Shown: positions 35,052-43,798, counted from the first letter of the stretch. The stretch is DNA of 64,000 nt from Flagellimonas alvinocaridis (GCF_004916895.1 NZ_SNTZ01000001.1:156263-220262), one strand, 5' to 3'. Numbers and translations: made by a program. The notes: generated by a model not told the origin, from the letters alone.

Positions 35052-35417
35052 ATGAAATCCATCAATCTAAAGCAAAAACATGCCGAATTCACCAATCAAT
35101 GGCACCCACACCAAATAGCTGTGGTAGATGATATGCAAGTGCTTTTGGCCAAGTTGCAAGGAGAATTTGTCTGGCATGCCCACGAACACGAAGATGAACT
35201 GTTCCAGGTCATCAAAGGCACCCTTTATATGCAATTTAGGGATCGGACCGAAGTGGTAAAGAAAGGAGAAATTATTGTGGTGCCCAAAGGAGTGGAGCAC
35301 AATCCCATGACCAAAAATGGAGAGGAAGTGCATGTGCTCCTTTTTGAAAAATTGACCACGGCCCATACTGGCGATGTTCAACATGAAAAAACACAGACCG
35401 TTTATCCCAAAATCTAG
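35052..35417 (+). CDS. Cupin-domain protein
   Basis: A 121-residue single cupin barrel. Cupin motif 1 (WHAHEHEDELFQVIKGTLYMQF) supplies His-His-Glu metal ligands and motif 2 (VVPKGVEHNPM) the last His. Such proteins bind metal and may be isomerases, oxygenases or sensors; the substrate is unknown. Nine bp after mgtE, 18 bp before the dehydrogenase gene. Confidence 0.85.
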   Translation: MKSINLKQKHAEFTNQWHPHQIAVVDDMQVLLAKLQGEFVWHAHEHEDELFQVIKGTLYMQFRDRTEVVKKGEIIVVPKGVEHNPMTKNGEEVHVLLFEKLTTAHTGDVQHEKTQTVYPKI

Positions 35418-35435
35418 GAATTGTATATTTAGCTT

Positions 35436-36368
35436 ATGAAAGTTCTCCACCTGGACACCAATCACCCTTTACTTTTGGAACAATTTGCCCAATTGGGTTT
35501 TGAAAATCATGAAGATTATTCCTCTTCCAAAGAAGAAGTGGAGCAAAAAATACATGAGTTCGACGGTGTGATCATCCGTAGTAGATTTACTATAGATCAG
35601 CAATTTTTGGACAAGGCATCCAACTTAAAGTTTATTGGCCGTGTTGGTGCAGGATTGGAAAACATTGATGTGGAATATGCCAAACACAAGGAAGTTTTTC
35701 TTGCTTCGGCCCCTGAAGGTAACCGAAATGCCGTGGGTGAGCACACCTTGGGCATGCTTCTGTCTTTAATGAACCACATGGGAAAGGCCAACCGTGAAGT
35801 AAAAAAAGGAAAATGGGACCGCGAAGGGAACCGTGGCGTGGAATTGGATGGCAAAACCGTGGGCATAGTAGGCTACGGAAACATGGGCAAGGCATTTGCG
35901 AAAAAACTCAGGGGCTTTGATGTGGAAGTCATTTGCTATGATATTGTGGGAGGCGTTGGCGATGAAAATGCCCGCCAAGTCGGGATTATGGAGTTTCAAC
36001 AAAAATCAGATGTGATAAGCCTTCATGTACCCCAGACCGAACTTACTGTGGGCATGGTCAATTCAGAGTTTATAAACGGATTCCATAAACCTTTTTGGTT
36101 GTTGAACACGGCCCGGGGAAAATGTGTGGTGACCAAGGACTTGGTCATTGGGCTAAAATCCGGAAAAGTATTGGGTGCCGGATTGGATGTGCTGGAATAT
36201 GAAAAGAAGTCCTTTGAGAACATGTTCATCCAAAAACCCAAGGCCTTCAAATATCTTAGAAAGGCCAAAAACGTGTTACTGACTCCCCATGTGGCCGGAT
36301 GGACCGTAGAAAGCAAGGAAAAGTTGGCCCAGACCATTGTGGATAAGGTGAAAGCAAGATTTTGCTAA
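35436..36368 (+). CDS. D-isomer 2-hydroxyacid dehydrogenase (SerA-like)
   Basis: A 310-residue NAD-dependent dehydrogenase: FIGRVGAGLENIDVEYA, NAD-binding VGIVGYGNMGKAFAKKL, catalytic Arg in LLNTARGKCVV, Glu region GLDVLEYEK and catalytic His in LTPHVAGWT. It resembles D-3-phosphoglycerate dehydrogenase without the C-terminal ACT domain. No serC or serB lies nearby, so a role in serine synthesis is possible but unproven. Confidence 0.9.
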   Translation: MKVLHLDTNHPLLLEQFAQLGFENHEDYSSSKEEVEQKIHEFDGVIIRSRFTIDQQFLDKASNLKFIGRVGAGLENIDVEYAKHKEVFLASAPEGNRNAVGEHTLGMLLSLMNHMGKANREVKKGKWDREGNRGVELDGKTVGIVGYGNMGKAFAKKLRGFDVEVICYDIVGGVGDENARQVGIMEFQQKSDVISLHVPQTELTVGMVNSEFINGFHKPFWLLNTARGKCVVTKDLVIGLKSGKVLGAGLDVLEYEKKSFENMFIQKPKAFKYLRKAKNVLLTPHVAGWTVESKEKLAQTIVDKVKARFC

Positions 36369-36377
36369 TTTAACAGG

Positions 36378-36794
36378 GTGAAAAAAACCATTTTTGTTTT
36401 TTCGGCATTGATCATTGCCCTGCTCTTTCTTTTCAAATTGGGCAAATATGCCTATTTCTCCGGCGACATTTCCATGGAGATTGGTATTGCTGTAATTGCC
36501 CTTGTATTTTTCTTTATTGGCATTTATATCAATAAAAAAGCACTTCAGAAAAAGAAACCCGAATCTCCTGTCGTTGACATAAAAAAAATTGAACAGCTGG
36601 GCATCAGTAAACGAGAATACGAAGTGTTGGTAGAGATTTCCAAAGGGCTGTCCAATAAGGAAATTGCACACACTCTTTTTGTTTCGGAAAGTACCATTAA
36701 AACCCATGTCTCCAACCTGCTGGTAAAGCTGGATGCCAAACGTCGCACCCAAGCCATCCAAAGAGCTATAGACCTTCAGATTTTATCCGTTTAA
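36378..36794 (+). CDS. Membrane-anchored LuxR-type HTH regulator
   Basis: A 138-residue protein from GTG 36378: two transmembrane helices (~3-20 and 30-50), then a LuxR/GerE helix-turn-helix (about 70-135: ISKREYEVLVEISKGLSNKEIAHTLFVSESTIKTHVSNLLVKL). No receiver domain, so this is a membrane-tethered DNA-binding protein of a kind common in Flavobacteria. Signal and targets are unknown. It follows the dehydrogenase gene by 9 bp. Confidence 0.88.
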   Translation: MKKTIFVFSALIIALLFLFKLGKYAYFSGDISMEIGIAVIALVFFFIGIYINKKALQKKKPESPVVDIKKIEQLGISKREYEVLVEISKGLSNKEIAHTLFVSESTIKTHVSNLLVKLDAKRRTQAIQRAIDLQILSV

Positions 36795-36894
36795 GACCTT
36801 TTTTACTCTAAAGTTCCATGGTTTTGGTACTTTAGTATGAGCTTCGATTCCCTCGGCACAACTACTTTTGGGTCAATTATATAACTAAAAAATC

Positions 36895-37401
36895 ATGAAG
36901 AGAACAGTCTTGAAATTCGGTTTGTATGGAGCCTTTACCATTTGTATCCTTTTTTTGGTGAGTTGGTTTATCTTTGGCAATCTCCCATATTCCACCCAAG
37001 AAGTCCTGGGTTATGCATCCATGATTTTATCATTGGGATTTGTCTTTTTGGGCATTAAATATTATCGGGATAAAGAGAATGAAGGGAGAGTACGTTTTAA
37101 AACCGCCCTACTGATTGGGGTATTCATCAGTTTAATTACCGCTGTGGCCTTTGGTATTTTGGATGTCATCTACACCGAAGTGCTCAACCCAGATTTTATG
37201 ACAGAATACTATGACCGTAGCGCCGATAGCTTAAAAGCATCCCTTCCCCCTGAACTTGTTGAACAAAAATTGATGGAGCTTGAAGCTCAACGGGAATTGT
37301 TTTCCAATCCATTGATGTCCTTTGCACTCATGGCCATGACGGTCTTTGTGATTGGGTTTATCATTTCCCTACTTTCGGCATTGATTCTACAACGAAAATA
37401 A
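36895..37401 (+). CDS. DUF4199 membrane protein
   Basis: A 168-residue inner-membrane protein with four hydrophobic helices (two in the first 60 residues, one at about 68-88, one near the C-terminus) and a central hydrophilic stretch (TEYYDRSADSLKASLPPELVEQK) typical of DUF4199. Function unknown. A weak inverted repeat (CTAAAGT/ACTTTAG, 36808-36835) lies in the spacer before it. Followed by the DUF1801 gene after 7 bp. Confidence 0.82.
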   Translation: MKRTVLKFGLYGAFTICILFLVSWFIFGNLPYSTQEVLGYASMILSLGFVFLGIKYYRDKENEGRVRFKTALLIGVFISLITAVAFGILDVIYTEVLNPDFMTEYYDRSADSLKASLPPELVEQKLMELEAQRELFSNPLMSFALMAMTVFVIGFIISLLSALILQRK

Positions 37402-37408
37402 ACTTCTC

Positions 37409-37867
37409 ATGACCCTAGATGCACAGACACCGGATGAATATATCAGTAAAGTACCTGAAGACCGTAGGGAAGCTGTTTCCAAATTAAGGGAAACTGTAAA
37501 GCAGCATCTACCCAAGGGTTTTCAGGAGTGTATCAGCTATAAAATGATTGGCTATGTGGTTCCTCATTCACTCTATCCGGATGGATATCATTGTGACCCG
37601 AGCTTACCCCTACCCTTTATCAACATTGCTTCGCAGAAAAATTTCATAGCCCTCTATCATTCCGGTATTTATGCCAACCCCAAACTTCACGATTGGTTTG
37701 TAAAGGAGTACCCAAAGTACGTATCTACTAAATTGGATATGGGCAAAAGCTGCATCCGTTTTAAAAACAGCAAGAATATTCCCTTTGAACTGATTGCCGA
37801 ACTATGCCAAAAAATGACCCCTAAGGATTGGATCACTTTATACGAACAAAACATTAAAAAATCATGA
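37409..37867 (+). CDS. DUF1801 family protein
   Basis: A 152-residue cytoplasmic protein with the YdhG/DUF1801 pattern (PDEYISKVPEDRREAVSKLRETVKQHLPKGFQECISYKMIGYVVP would span the N-terminal part). The fold resembles frataxin; some relatives bind iron. No enzymatic role is shown. Its stop overlaps the next gene's ATG (ATGA), so the two are translated together. Confidence 0.85.
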   Translation: MTLDAQTPDEYISKVPEDRREAVSKLRETVKQHLPKGFQECISYKMIGYVVPHSLYPDGYHCDPSLPLPFINIASQKNFIALYHSGIYANPKLHDWFVKEYPKYVSTKLDMGKSCIRFKNSKNIPFELIAELCQKMTPKDWITLYEQNIKKS

Positions 37868-38250
37868 AACAAAGAGTAACAGGAATCGGAGGGTTTTTCT
37901 TTAAAACCAAAGACCCCAATAAAATCAAGGATTGGTATAAGACCCATTTGGGCTTGAACACTGACCAATACGGTTGTTCCTTCTGGTGGAAAGACAAAGA
38001 AGGTAACGACTGTATGACCCAATGGAGCCCCTTTGCAGAAGACACCACCTATTTTCAACCCAGTGAAAAACAGTTCATGATGAACTTTAGGGTAGAGAAT
38101 TTAGTGGAATTACTGGAAGCCCTAAAGAAAGAAGGGGTAACCGTTGTGGGTGAAATAGAGGAATACGACTACGGAAAATTTGGATGGATCATAGATCCTG
38201 AGGGCAATAAATTGGAGCTATGGGAACCTGTTGATAAAGCATTTCTTTAG
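37864..38250 (+). CDS. VOC superfamily (glyoxalase-like) protein
   Basis: A 128-residue vicinal-oxygen-chelate protein: beta-alpha-beta-beta-beta modules with GGFFFKTKDPNKIKDWYKTHLGL at the start and GWIIDPEGNKLELWEP at the end, the Glu of the last motif being a typical metal ligand. The substrate is unknown. It overlaps the DUF1801 gene by 4 bp. Confidence 0.88.
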   Translation: MKQRVTGIGGFFFKTKDPNKIKDWYKTHLGLNTDQYGCSFWWKDKEGNDCMTQWSPFAEDTTYFQPSEKQFMMNFRVENLVELLEALKKEGVTVVGEIEEYDYGKFGWIIDPEGNKLELWEPVDKAFL

Positions 38251-38303
38251 ATATTGAATTATTTGCTACATTTAGTAATCGTTTAACCAACACATTAAAA
38301 ACC

Positions 38304-38744
38304 ATGTCTGAAGAAAAAAAAGACTTAGGAGATAAAGCTGAAGAAGCTTTTGACAAAGCCAAAGATGCAGCAAAAGAAGCTGCGGAGGAAGCCAAGGAAG
38401 CCGCCAGTGATTTCAAGGAGGATGTAAAGGAAACCTTTGACCCCAAAAATCCTGACAGCGGTAAAACGGTTGCCCTTATTGCCCATTTGACTTTGATCGG
38501 ATGGATCATAGCCATCATCATGAACAGCAGCAACAAAACCGAAATAGGTTCTTTTTATGTAAGACAGGTACTTGGGATTTTTCTGGTTGGGTTTGTTTTG
38601 GGAATTATCCCTGTGGTAAACCTTATTGGATGGATATTCCCAGTTATTCTTTGGGTGATTAGTTTGATCGGAGCCATAAACGGAACCCAAAAACCGGTAT
38701 TTTTGGTGGGTGAACACTTCCAAAACTGGTTCAAGAGCCTATAA
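38304..38744 (+). CDS. DUF4870-like membrane protein with charged N-terminal helix
   Basis: A 146-residue protein in two parts. Residues 1-50 form an Ala/Lys/Glu-rich amphipathic helix (EEAFDKAKDAAKEAAEEAKE), like LEA or YtxH proteins. Residues ~55-146 carry three hydrophobic helices typical of DUF4870/Tic20-like proteins (ALIAHLTLIGWIIAIIM, FYVRQVLGIFLVGFVLG). Probably a small inner-membrane protein of unknown role. A strong terminator follows. Confidence 0.75.
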   Translation: MSEEKKDLGDKAEEAFDKAKDAAKEAAEEAKEAASDFKEDVKETFDPKNPDSGKTVALIAHLTLIGWIIAIIMNSSNKTEIGSFYVRQVLGIFLVGFVLGIIPVVNLIGWIFPVILWVISLIGAINGTQKPVFLVGEHFQNWFKSL

Positions 38745-38754
38745 AACAGATACA

Positions 38755-38790
38755 AAAAGCCAGATTTTTTTCCTTCTGGCTTTTATTTTT
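38755..38790 (+). terminator. Rho-independent terminator
   Basis: A 10-bp stem (AAAAGCCAGA / TCTGGCTTTT) with a T-rich 10-nt loop, followed by TATTTTT. Ends the DUF4870-like transcript ahead of arsR. Confidence 0.88.
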
Positions 38791-38805
38791 ATTTACTTTA
38801 TCGTA

Positions 38806-38817
38806 ATATTGCAATAT
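38806..38817. promoter_or_regulatory. Candidate ArsR operator
   Basis: A perfect 12-bp palindrome, ATATTGCAATAT, lies 31 bp upstream of arsR in the spacer after the terminator. ArsR-family repressors bind such AT-rich inverted repeats at their own promoters. No clear TAnnTTTG element is seen beside it. Confidence 0.5.
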
Positions 38818-38848
38818 AAAATAAAGATTCAAAGAAAAATACGCTCAT

Positions 38849-39172
38849 ATGGGAGCCTCCAAAACACATATATTTTCACCAACGCATAACGAATTGGCCC
38901 AAATAGCCAAGGTCATGGCGCACCCTGCGCGCGTGGCCATCCTGGAATACATTAGCAAACAGGATGCTTGTATATGCAATGACTTGGTGGATGTTATCGG
39001 TCTGGCCCAACCCACCATATCACAACATTTGAACGAAATCAAGAAAATTGGGTTGCTCAAAGGGACCTTTGAGGGGAAAAATCTTTGCTATTGTATTAAC
39101 CAAGAACGCTGGGAAGAGCTTCAAGAGGCTTTTAACACCTTCTTTTCCAATATTAACCGTAATTGCTGTTAA
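38849..39172 (+). CDS. ArsR-family metal-responsive repressor
   Basis: A 107-residue winged-helix repressor (about 15-95: AKVMAHPARVAILEYISKQDACICNDLVDVIGLAQPTISQHLNEIKKIGLL). The CIC pair in DACICNDLV sits where ArsR proteins carry their arsenite-binding cysteines, and the protein ends in NRNCC, adding a second thiol pair. It should repress this operon until arsenite or a similar thiophilic ion binds. The DUF6428 gene starts 1 bp after its stop. Confidence 0.88.
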   Translation: MGASKTHIFSPTHNELAQIAKVMAHPARVAILEYISKQDACICNDLVDVIGLAQPTISQHLNEIKKIGLLKGTFEGKNLCYCINQERWEELQEAFNTFFSNINRNCC

Positions 39173-39173
39173 C

Positions 39174-39671
39174 ATGAAAACATCAGAATTTTTATCCATC
39201 CTTCAACAACACCAAGACAAAAGTCTACTTTTTGAATACACAAAAGATCAGTTCGTTGGAGCCAATTATCATATTACCGAAGTAAAAAACATCACTGTGG
39301 ATTCCGTTGACTGCGGCGCTGGTACAGATTTTTGGAAAGAGACCGTGGTACAACTTTGGGAAAGTCCCAAGGAAATTGGCAAAAGGGATTTCATGTCTGT
39401 CTACAAGGCCCTTTCCATTTTAAAAAAGGTGGACAGGATAAAACCCATGCAAAAAGATGCCGAAATCAAGTTTGAATATAGCAACGACAACTTTCATACT
39501 GCCCAGTTATATGTAGATGACTACACATTGGATGAAAAACAGCTCACATTAAAACTGTCTGTTGAGAAAACAGATTGCAAGGCCAAGGAAACCTGTGGGG
39601 TCGAACCAACATCAACCACCTCAGCGGTTGAAACCGAAGCTTGTTGCTCCCCTGAATCCGGTTGTTGCTAA
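39174..39671 (+). CDS. DUF6428 family protein with cysteine-rich tail
   Basis: A 165-residue cytoplasmic protein. The first ~125 residues match DUF6428 (FLSILQQHQDKSLLFEYTKDQFVGANYHITEVKN, DCGAGTDFWKETVVQLWESP), a family seen beside arsR in Bacteroidetes. The tail holds several cysteines ending EACCSPESGCC, suggesting metalloid or metal binding. Function is unproven. ATG 39174 is chosen because earlier in-frame codons lie inside arsR. Confidence 0.82.
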   Translation: MKTSEFLSILQQHQDKSLLFEYTKDQFVGANYHITEVKNITVDSVDCGAGTDFWKETVVQLWESPKEIGKRDFMSVYKALSILKKVDRIKPMQKDAEIKFEYSNDNFHTAQLYVDDYTLDEKQLTLKLSVEKTDCKAKETCGVEPTSTTSAVETEACCSPESGCC

Positions 39672-39681
39672 AAAAGAGGTC

Positions 39682-40173
39682 ATGTTGATCCGTAGCATGA
39701 AAGCTTCTGATTGGGAGCAGGTACAACAAATCTATACTGAAGGTATGGCCACTGGCTTTGCCACCTTCGAGACCAAGCCTCCCAGCTATGAAAATTGGAA
39801 TCTGTCCCATGTGGACTCTTGTAGATTGGTTGCTGAGGAAAATGGCATTGTATTGGGTTGGACGGCATTGTCACCAGTTTCAAGTAGATGTGTTTATGGA
39901 GGTGTGGCCGAGGTAAGTGTATATATTGGCTCCAAAAGCCGTGGAAAAGGCGTTGGAAAACAGCTTATGCTACAGCTCATTACCGAAAGTGAAAAGGCTG
40001 GGTTTTGGACATTGCAATCCGGTATTTTTCCCGAAAATAAAGCAAGTGTAAAACTCCATGAAACAGTGGGTTTTCGCTATATTGGCAAGCGCGAACGCGT
40101 GGGCAAAATCCACGGGGTCTGGAAAGACAACCTTTTATTTGAAAAGCGTAGTAAAAAGGTAGGAATAGAATAA
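39682..40173 (+). CDS. GNAT N-acetyltransferase, phosphinothricin/arsinothricin (ArsN) type
   Basis: A 163-residue GNAT enzyme: IRSMKASDWEQVQQIYTEGMATGFATFET, then the acetyl-CoA loop SRGKGVGKQLM and SGIFPENKASVKLHETVGFRYIGKRERVGK, closely following the PAT/Bar layout. PAT-type enzymes acetylate phosphinothricin and related amino acids; ArsN1 in ars operons acetylates the antibiotic arsinothricin. The operon setting favours ArsN, but the substrate is inferred. ATG 39682 starts 10 bp after DUF6428. Confidence 0.85.
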   Translation: MLIRSMKASDWEQVQQIYTEGMATGFATFETKPPSYENWNLSHVDSCRLVAEENGIVLGWTALSPVSSRCVYGGVAEVSVYIGSKSRGKGVGKQLMLQLITESEKAGFWTLQSGIFPENKASVKLHETVGFRYIGKRERVGKIHGVWKDNLLFEKRSKKVGIE

Positions 40174-40199
40174 TCATCACATCAAAAACCAAATAAAAA

Positions 40200-40622
40200 A
40201 TGAAAAACGTATTGGTACTTTGTACCGGAAACTCCTGCAGAAGTCAAATGGCCCATGGCTACCTCAACTATTTTCAAGATAAGCTAGCCAACATCTATAG
40301 TGCAGGGATAGAAACCCACGGACTAAACCCTGGGGCTGTGGCCATCATGAAAGAAGACAGGGTGGACATTTCCAACCATACCTCCAACCATGTGGATGAA
40401 TATGCTGGTATTGATTGGGACTATATCATCACTGTATGCGACCATGCCAAGGAAAACTGCCCTTTTATCCCGGCCAAAAATGCCATACGCATTCATCAAA
40501 ACTTTTTTGATCCCTCTAAGGTCAAGGGTTCGGAAAAGGAAATCCACGATGCTTTTTTAAAGACTCGGGAAGAAATCAAGGAGTTTTGCCATGATTTTGT
40601 CAAGGAGGAGTTGAGAAGCTAA
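40200..40622 (+). CDS. arsC: Thioredoxin-type arsenate reductase / low-molecular-weight phosphatase
   Basis: A 140-residue LMW-phosphatase-fold protein. The P-loop CTGNSCRSQMAHG holds the nucleophilic Cys, and the later pair in TVCDHAKENCPF matches Cys82 and Cys89 of staphylococcal ArsC, used to pass the disulfide to thioredoxin. It would reduce arsenate to arsenite. No arsenite pump follows. Its end overlaps the converging acyltransferase gene by 4 bp. Confidence 0.9.
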   Translation: MKNVLVLCTGNSCRSQMAHGYLNYFQDKLANIYSAGIETHGLNPGAVAIMKEDRVDISNHTSNHVDEYAGIDWDYIITVCDHAKENCPFIPAKNAIRIHQNFFDPSKVKGSEKEIHDAFLKTREEIKEFCHDFVKEELRS

Positions 40623-42439
40623 TCCACATTGTGGGTAGCTGGACCTTCAGCCAGTTTTCGTTCCAATTCTGCTTGAAATTCTTCCATAACGGGCTTTACC
40701 GTACTTTCAGGTAGGTCCGCAATCCGTATGTACATGAGTCCGTCTACGGAATTATTAAATAGTGGATCCACATTAAAGGCCACCACCTTGGCGTTCTGTT
40801 TGATATATTTTTTGATCAAAACGGGCAAACGAAGGCTCCCTGGCTCTACTTCACTGATCAGTTTATCAAACTTATTGAGGTCGGCTTGGGTCTCATCAAA
40901 AACAAATTCTTTGTCCGCATCATTGAGCTTTACCTTAAACTCCTTTTTGGGACGGATATATTGTGCCACATAGGGATCCCAATAATTGGATTTCATGAAT
41001 TCGATCATAAGGGACTTGGAGAAATTGGAAAACTGGTTGCTGATGCTTACCCCTCCTATCAAATATTTATGTTCTGGATGCCGCAATGTGGTATGCACAA
41101 TTCCTTTCCACAATAGAAAAAGGGGCATGGGTTTTTGTTGATATTCCTTGATAATGTAGGCCCTTCCCATTTCGATGGATTTTTCCATCATTCCATAAAG
41201 TTCCGGCTCAAAACGGAAAAGATCCTGAAGGTAGAACCCATCTATCCCATATTGATTGAAGATTTCGGATCCCAATCCCATACGGTAAGCCCCAACAATT
41301 TTCTTATCCTCATCATCCCATAAAAAGAGATGGTGGTAGTAAGAGTCGAACTTATCCAAGTCAATGGCATTGTTAGTCCCCTCACCTACTTCCCTAAAGG
41401 TGATTTCCCGCTGCCTTCCTATTTCATTCAAGATAAAAGGAATATCTTTCTGTTGGGCCAGATACACCTCATAGTTCTTGCTCTGGAGCACCCTGCAGTC
41501 CTTTTCCCGTAATTTTTCTATCTCCCCTTCCAAAACTTTGGAATTGACCGGTGTGGCTATTTTTTTGGGCGGTTTGGGAATCTTTAATGTCGTCGGGACC
41601 TTATCGATCAAACGTTCCTTCTCGAACACATTGGCCAAAAGATACGTTTTCTTGCGTAGCAGCTCCGTGTAGGATTCCAAGGTCTCTTCTTCGTTTTGAG
41701 TAGCCACGGAAATGGGCTGACCTATACGCACCTTAATAGGTCTTCTGCTCTGCGATGTCAGTTCCGAGGGCAGCTTGGCCGTCCTAAAAACATCGTTCAT
41801 TTTGGACAACCGATAAAAGAGTCGACTATTGCGGGCATGAAAGTAAATAGGCACCACAGGAACCTCGGCCTTACGAATCAGTTTAATGGCTGCTTCTTCC
41901 CATGGGCGGTCCACCACCAATTTGCCATCGCGATATGTGGACACTTCCCCTGCAGGAAAAATCCCCAATGGATGTCCCTCCTGTAAATGTTTGAGTGCAT
42001 TCTTGAATCCCATAATACTGCTTTTGGCATCCTTATGGCTCTCAAAAGGATTTACGGGCATAATGTATGGTTTCAACGGTTCTATGCGGTGTAGCAAAAA
42101 GTTGGCTATGATTTTAAAGTCCTGACGTTCATTCAACATCAGTTTCAACAAAAGAACACCATCTATACCTCCCAAAGGATGATTACTGATGGTGATATAT
42201 GGTCCTGTTTTGGGAAGTCGTTTTAAATCTTCCTCCGGAACTTCAAAATCAATTTCGTAATGTTCTAAAATGGCATCCAGAAATTCAGGTCCAGGGAGCT
42301 CCTTATTTCTGTTGTAAAATCGGTTTATGGTAGTAATCTTGGTAGCCACCATTAAAAGCCATCCAACAAAAGTGCCCAAAAAGCCATACTTGTCCAGATG
42401 AATCACCTTTGCTACCTCTTTCGCAGAAACCAGCCCCAT
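40619..42439 (-). CDS. OlsF-like bifunctional acyltransferase (LPLAT + GNAT domains)
   Basis: A 606-residue fusion. Residues ~60-290 form a PlsC-like acyltransferase with ISNHPLGGIDG and FPAGEVSTYRDGK. Residues ~310-560 form an OlsB/hemolysin-type GNAT domain (DIPFILNEIGRQREITFREVGEGTNN, DLFRFEPELYGMMEKSIEMGRAYI). OlsF in Serratia and Flavobacterium makes ornithine lipid by itself: the GNAT domain N-acylates the amino acid and the LPLAT domain adds the second chain. The product here may be ornithine or glycine lipid. The His-to-Asp gap in the first motif is five residues, as usual for this subfamily. Confidence 0.85.
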   Translation of the reverse strand: MGLVSAKEVAKVIHLDKYGFLGTFVGWLLMVATKITTINRFYNRNKELPGPEFLDAILEHYEIDFEVPEEDLKRLPKTGPYITISNHPLGGIDGVLLLKLMLNERQDFKIIANFLLHRIEPLKPYIMPVNPFESHKDAKSSIMGFKNALKHLQEGHPLGIFPAGEVSTYRDGKLVVDRPWEEAAIKLIRKAEVPVVPIYFHARNSRLFYRLSKMNDVFRTAKLPSELTSQSRRPIKVRIGQPISVATQNEEETLESYTELLRKKTYLLANVFEKERLIDKVPTTLKIPKPPKKIATPVNSKVLEGEIEKLREKDCRVLQSKNYEVYLAQQKDIPFILNEIGRQREITFREVGEGTNNAIDLDKFDSYYHHLFLWDDEDKKIVGAYRMGLGSEIFNQYGIDGFYLQDLFRFEPELYGMMEKSIEMGRAYIIKEYQQKPMPLFLLWKGIVHTTLRHPEHKYLIGGVSISNQFSNFSKSLMIEFMKSNYWDPYVAQYIRPKKEFKVKLNDADKEFVFDETQADLNKFDKLISEVEPGSLRLPVLIKKYIKQNAKVVAFNVDPLFNNSVDGLMYIRIADLPESTVKPVMEEFQAELERKLAEGPATHNVD

Positions 42440-42523
42440 GTATATTCGTATTGTTTAGGTAAACGTAAAGATAGAAAATTACGGGTATTGGGCTTGGTAT
42501 TCCAAAAAAGTGCATCGCATCCG

Positions 42524-43774
42524 CTATTTTACCACTAACTGTACCGTTTCCTTGCCGCGTTGCTCCACAAGCACTGACTTTCCATTTTGAAGGGATTTTA
42601 CGGCATTGTCATTGAAATGGCGGATGGTGTAAAGAGATACTTCTTCATGGCAGACCACTTTGAACTTTCTTTTCAACTCGTCCAACATGGATTGAAGCCC
42701 ATTGAACTTATTGTCAAGACAGACCGAAAAGCTAATGGCAGAGTTCTGGATCAGGTCTACTTTTAATCGATGATCATGGAAGAGTTTAAATATTTCGCTG
42801 ATGTTGTCTTCCACAATGAAAGAAAAATCCAAAGAAGAGAGCTTTAGAAGAACTTGGTCTTTTTTAACGATGAAACAGGGTACTTTGGGCACAATTCCAA
42901 TGCCTTTGCCTACGGTTGTTCCTTTGTCCTTGGGGTTTACGAACGATTTTACATGCAAAGGTATTTCCTTTCTTTGTAAGGGTTGCAACGTTTTTGGATG
43001 TATCACAGAAGCTCCATAAAAAGCCAATTCTATGGCTTCTCGATAGGAGATCTGCTCCAATAGTTGGGTCTCTTTAAAATTTCTGGGGTCTGCATTCAAT
43101 ACGCCTGGTACATCTTTCCAAATGGTTACGGATTCTGCATTAAGGCAATAGGCCAAAATGGCGGCCGTGTAATCCGAACCCTCTCTACCTAAGGTGGTGG
43201 TGAAGTTATTATCATCACTTCCCAAAAATCCTTGGGTAATGTTCAACTTGGACATATCTACCTTTGCGGTCACCTCGCTTTGAGTACGATCCCAGTTGAT
43301 CTGGGCATCCCGGTAATTGTTGTCGGTTTTGATCAAGGTACGAACATCCAACCATGTGCTGGCCATGCCCACCTCGTTAAGATATTCGCTAACAATAGTG
43401 GTCGAAACCAATTCTCCATACCCCACCACTTGATCATATACAAATGCATATTTTGGTGACTTGTTCCAAGTTAAAAAGCCTTTAACCTCTTCAAAAAGCA
43501 ATTTGATCTTGGAATAAATTGGATGGGATGTGTTCTGGAACAGTTCTGCTAAAATGCCATCATGATAGTCCATGACCTCTTGTAGCATTCCCGCTACTGC
43601 GTCTTTGTCCTTAAAATAGGCCTCAACGACCTTTTCCATGGCATTGGTGGTTTTTCCCATTGCTGATATCACCACCAAAGTGTCTTTATGCCCCATTTGG
43701 TTAAGGACATTTACCACATTTTTAACCCCATCGGCATCTTTAACGGATGCACCTCCAAATTTAAAAACTCTCAT
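42524..43774 (-). CDS. Aspartate kinase
   Basis: A 416-residue monofunctional aspartokinase, the first step to lysine, threonine, methionine and diaminopimelate. The catalytic domain has KFGGASVKD (Ala instead of the usual Thr), TTLGREGSDYTAAI and WKDVPGVLNADPR. ACT regions occupy the last ~120 residues (HDHRLKVDLIQNSAISFSVCL). It reads toward the acyltransferase gene; the preceding GNAT gene is 24 bp upstream, so they may form one transcript. Confidence 0.93.
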   Translation of the reverse strand: MRVFKFGGASVKDADGVKNVVNVLNQMGHKDTLVVISAMGKTTNAMEKVVEAYFKDKDAVAGMLQEVMDYHDGILAELFQNTSHPIYSKIKLLFEEVKGFLTWNKSPKYAFVYDQVVGYGELVSTTIVSEYLNEVGMASTWLDVRTLIKTDNNYRDAQINWDRTQSEVTAKVDMSKLNITQGFLGSDDNNFTTTLGREGSDYTAAILAYCLNAESVTIWKDVPGVLNADPRNFKETQLLEQISYREAIELAFYGASVIHPKTLQPLQRKEIPLHVKSFVNPKDKGTTVGKGIGIVPKVPCFIVKKDQVLLKLSSLDFSFIVEDNISEIFKLFHDHRLKVDLIQNSAISFSVCLDNKFNGLQSMLDELKRKFKVVCHEEVSLYTIRHFNDNAVKSLQNGKSVLVEQRGKETVQLVVK

Positions 43775-43798
43775 GCTTAAATATTGTTGATTGGAAGC

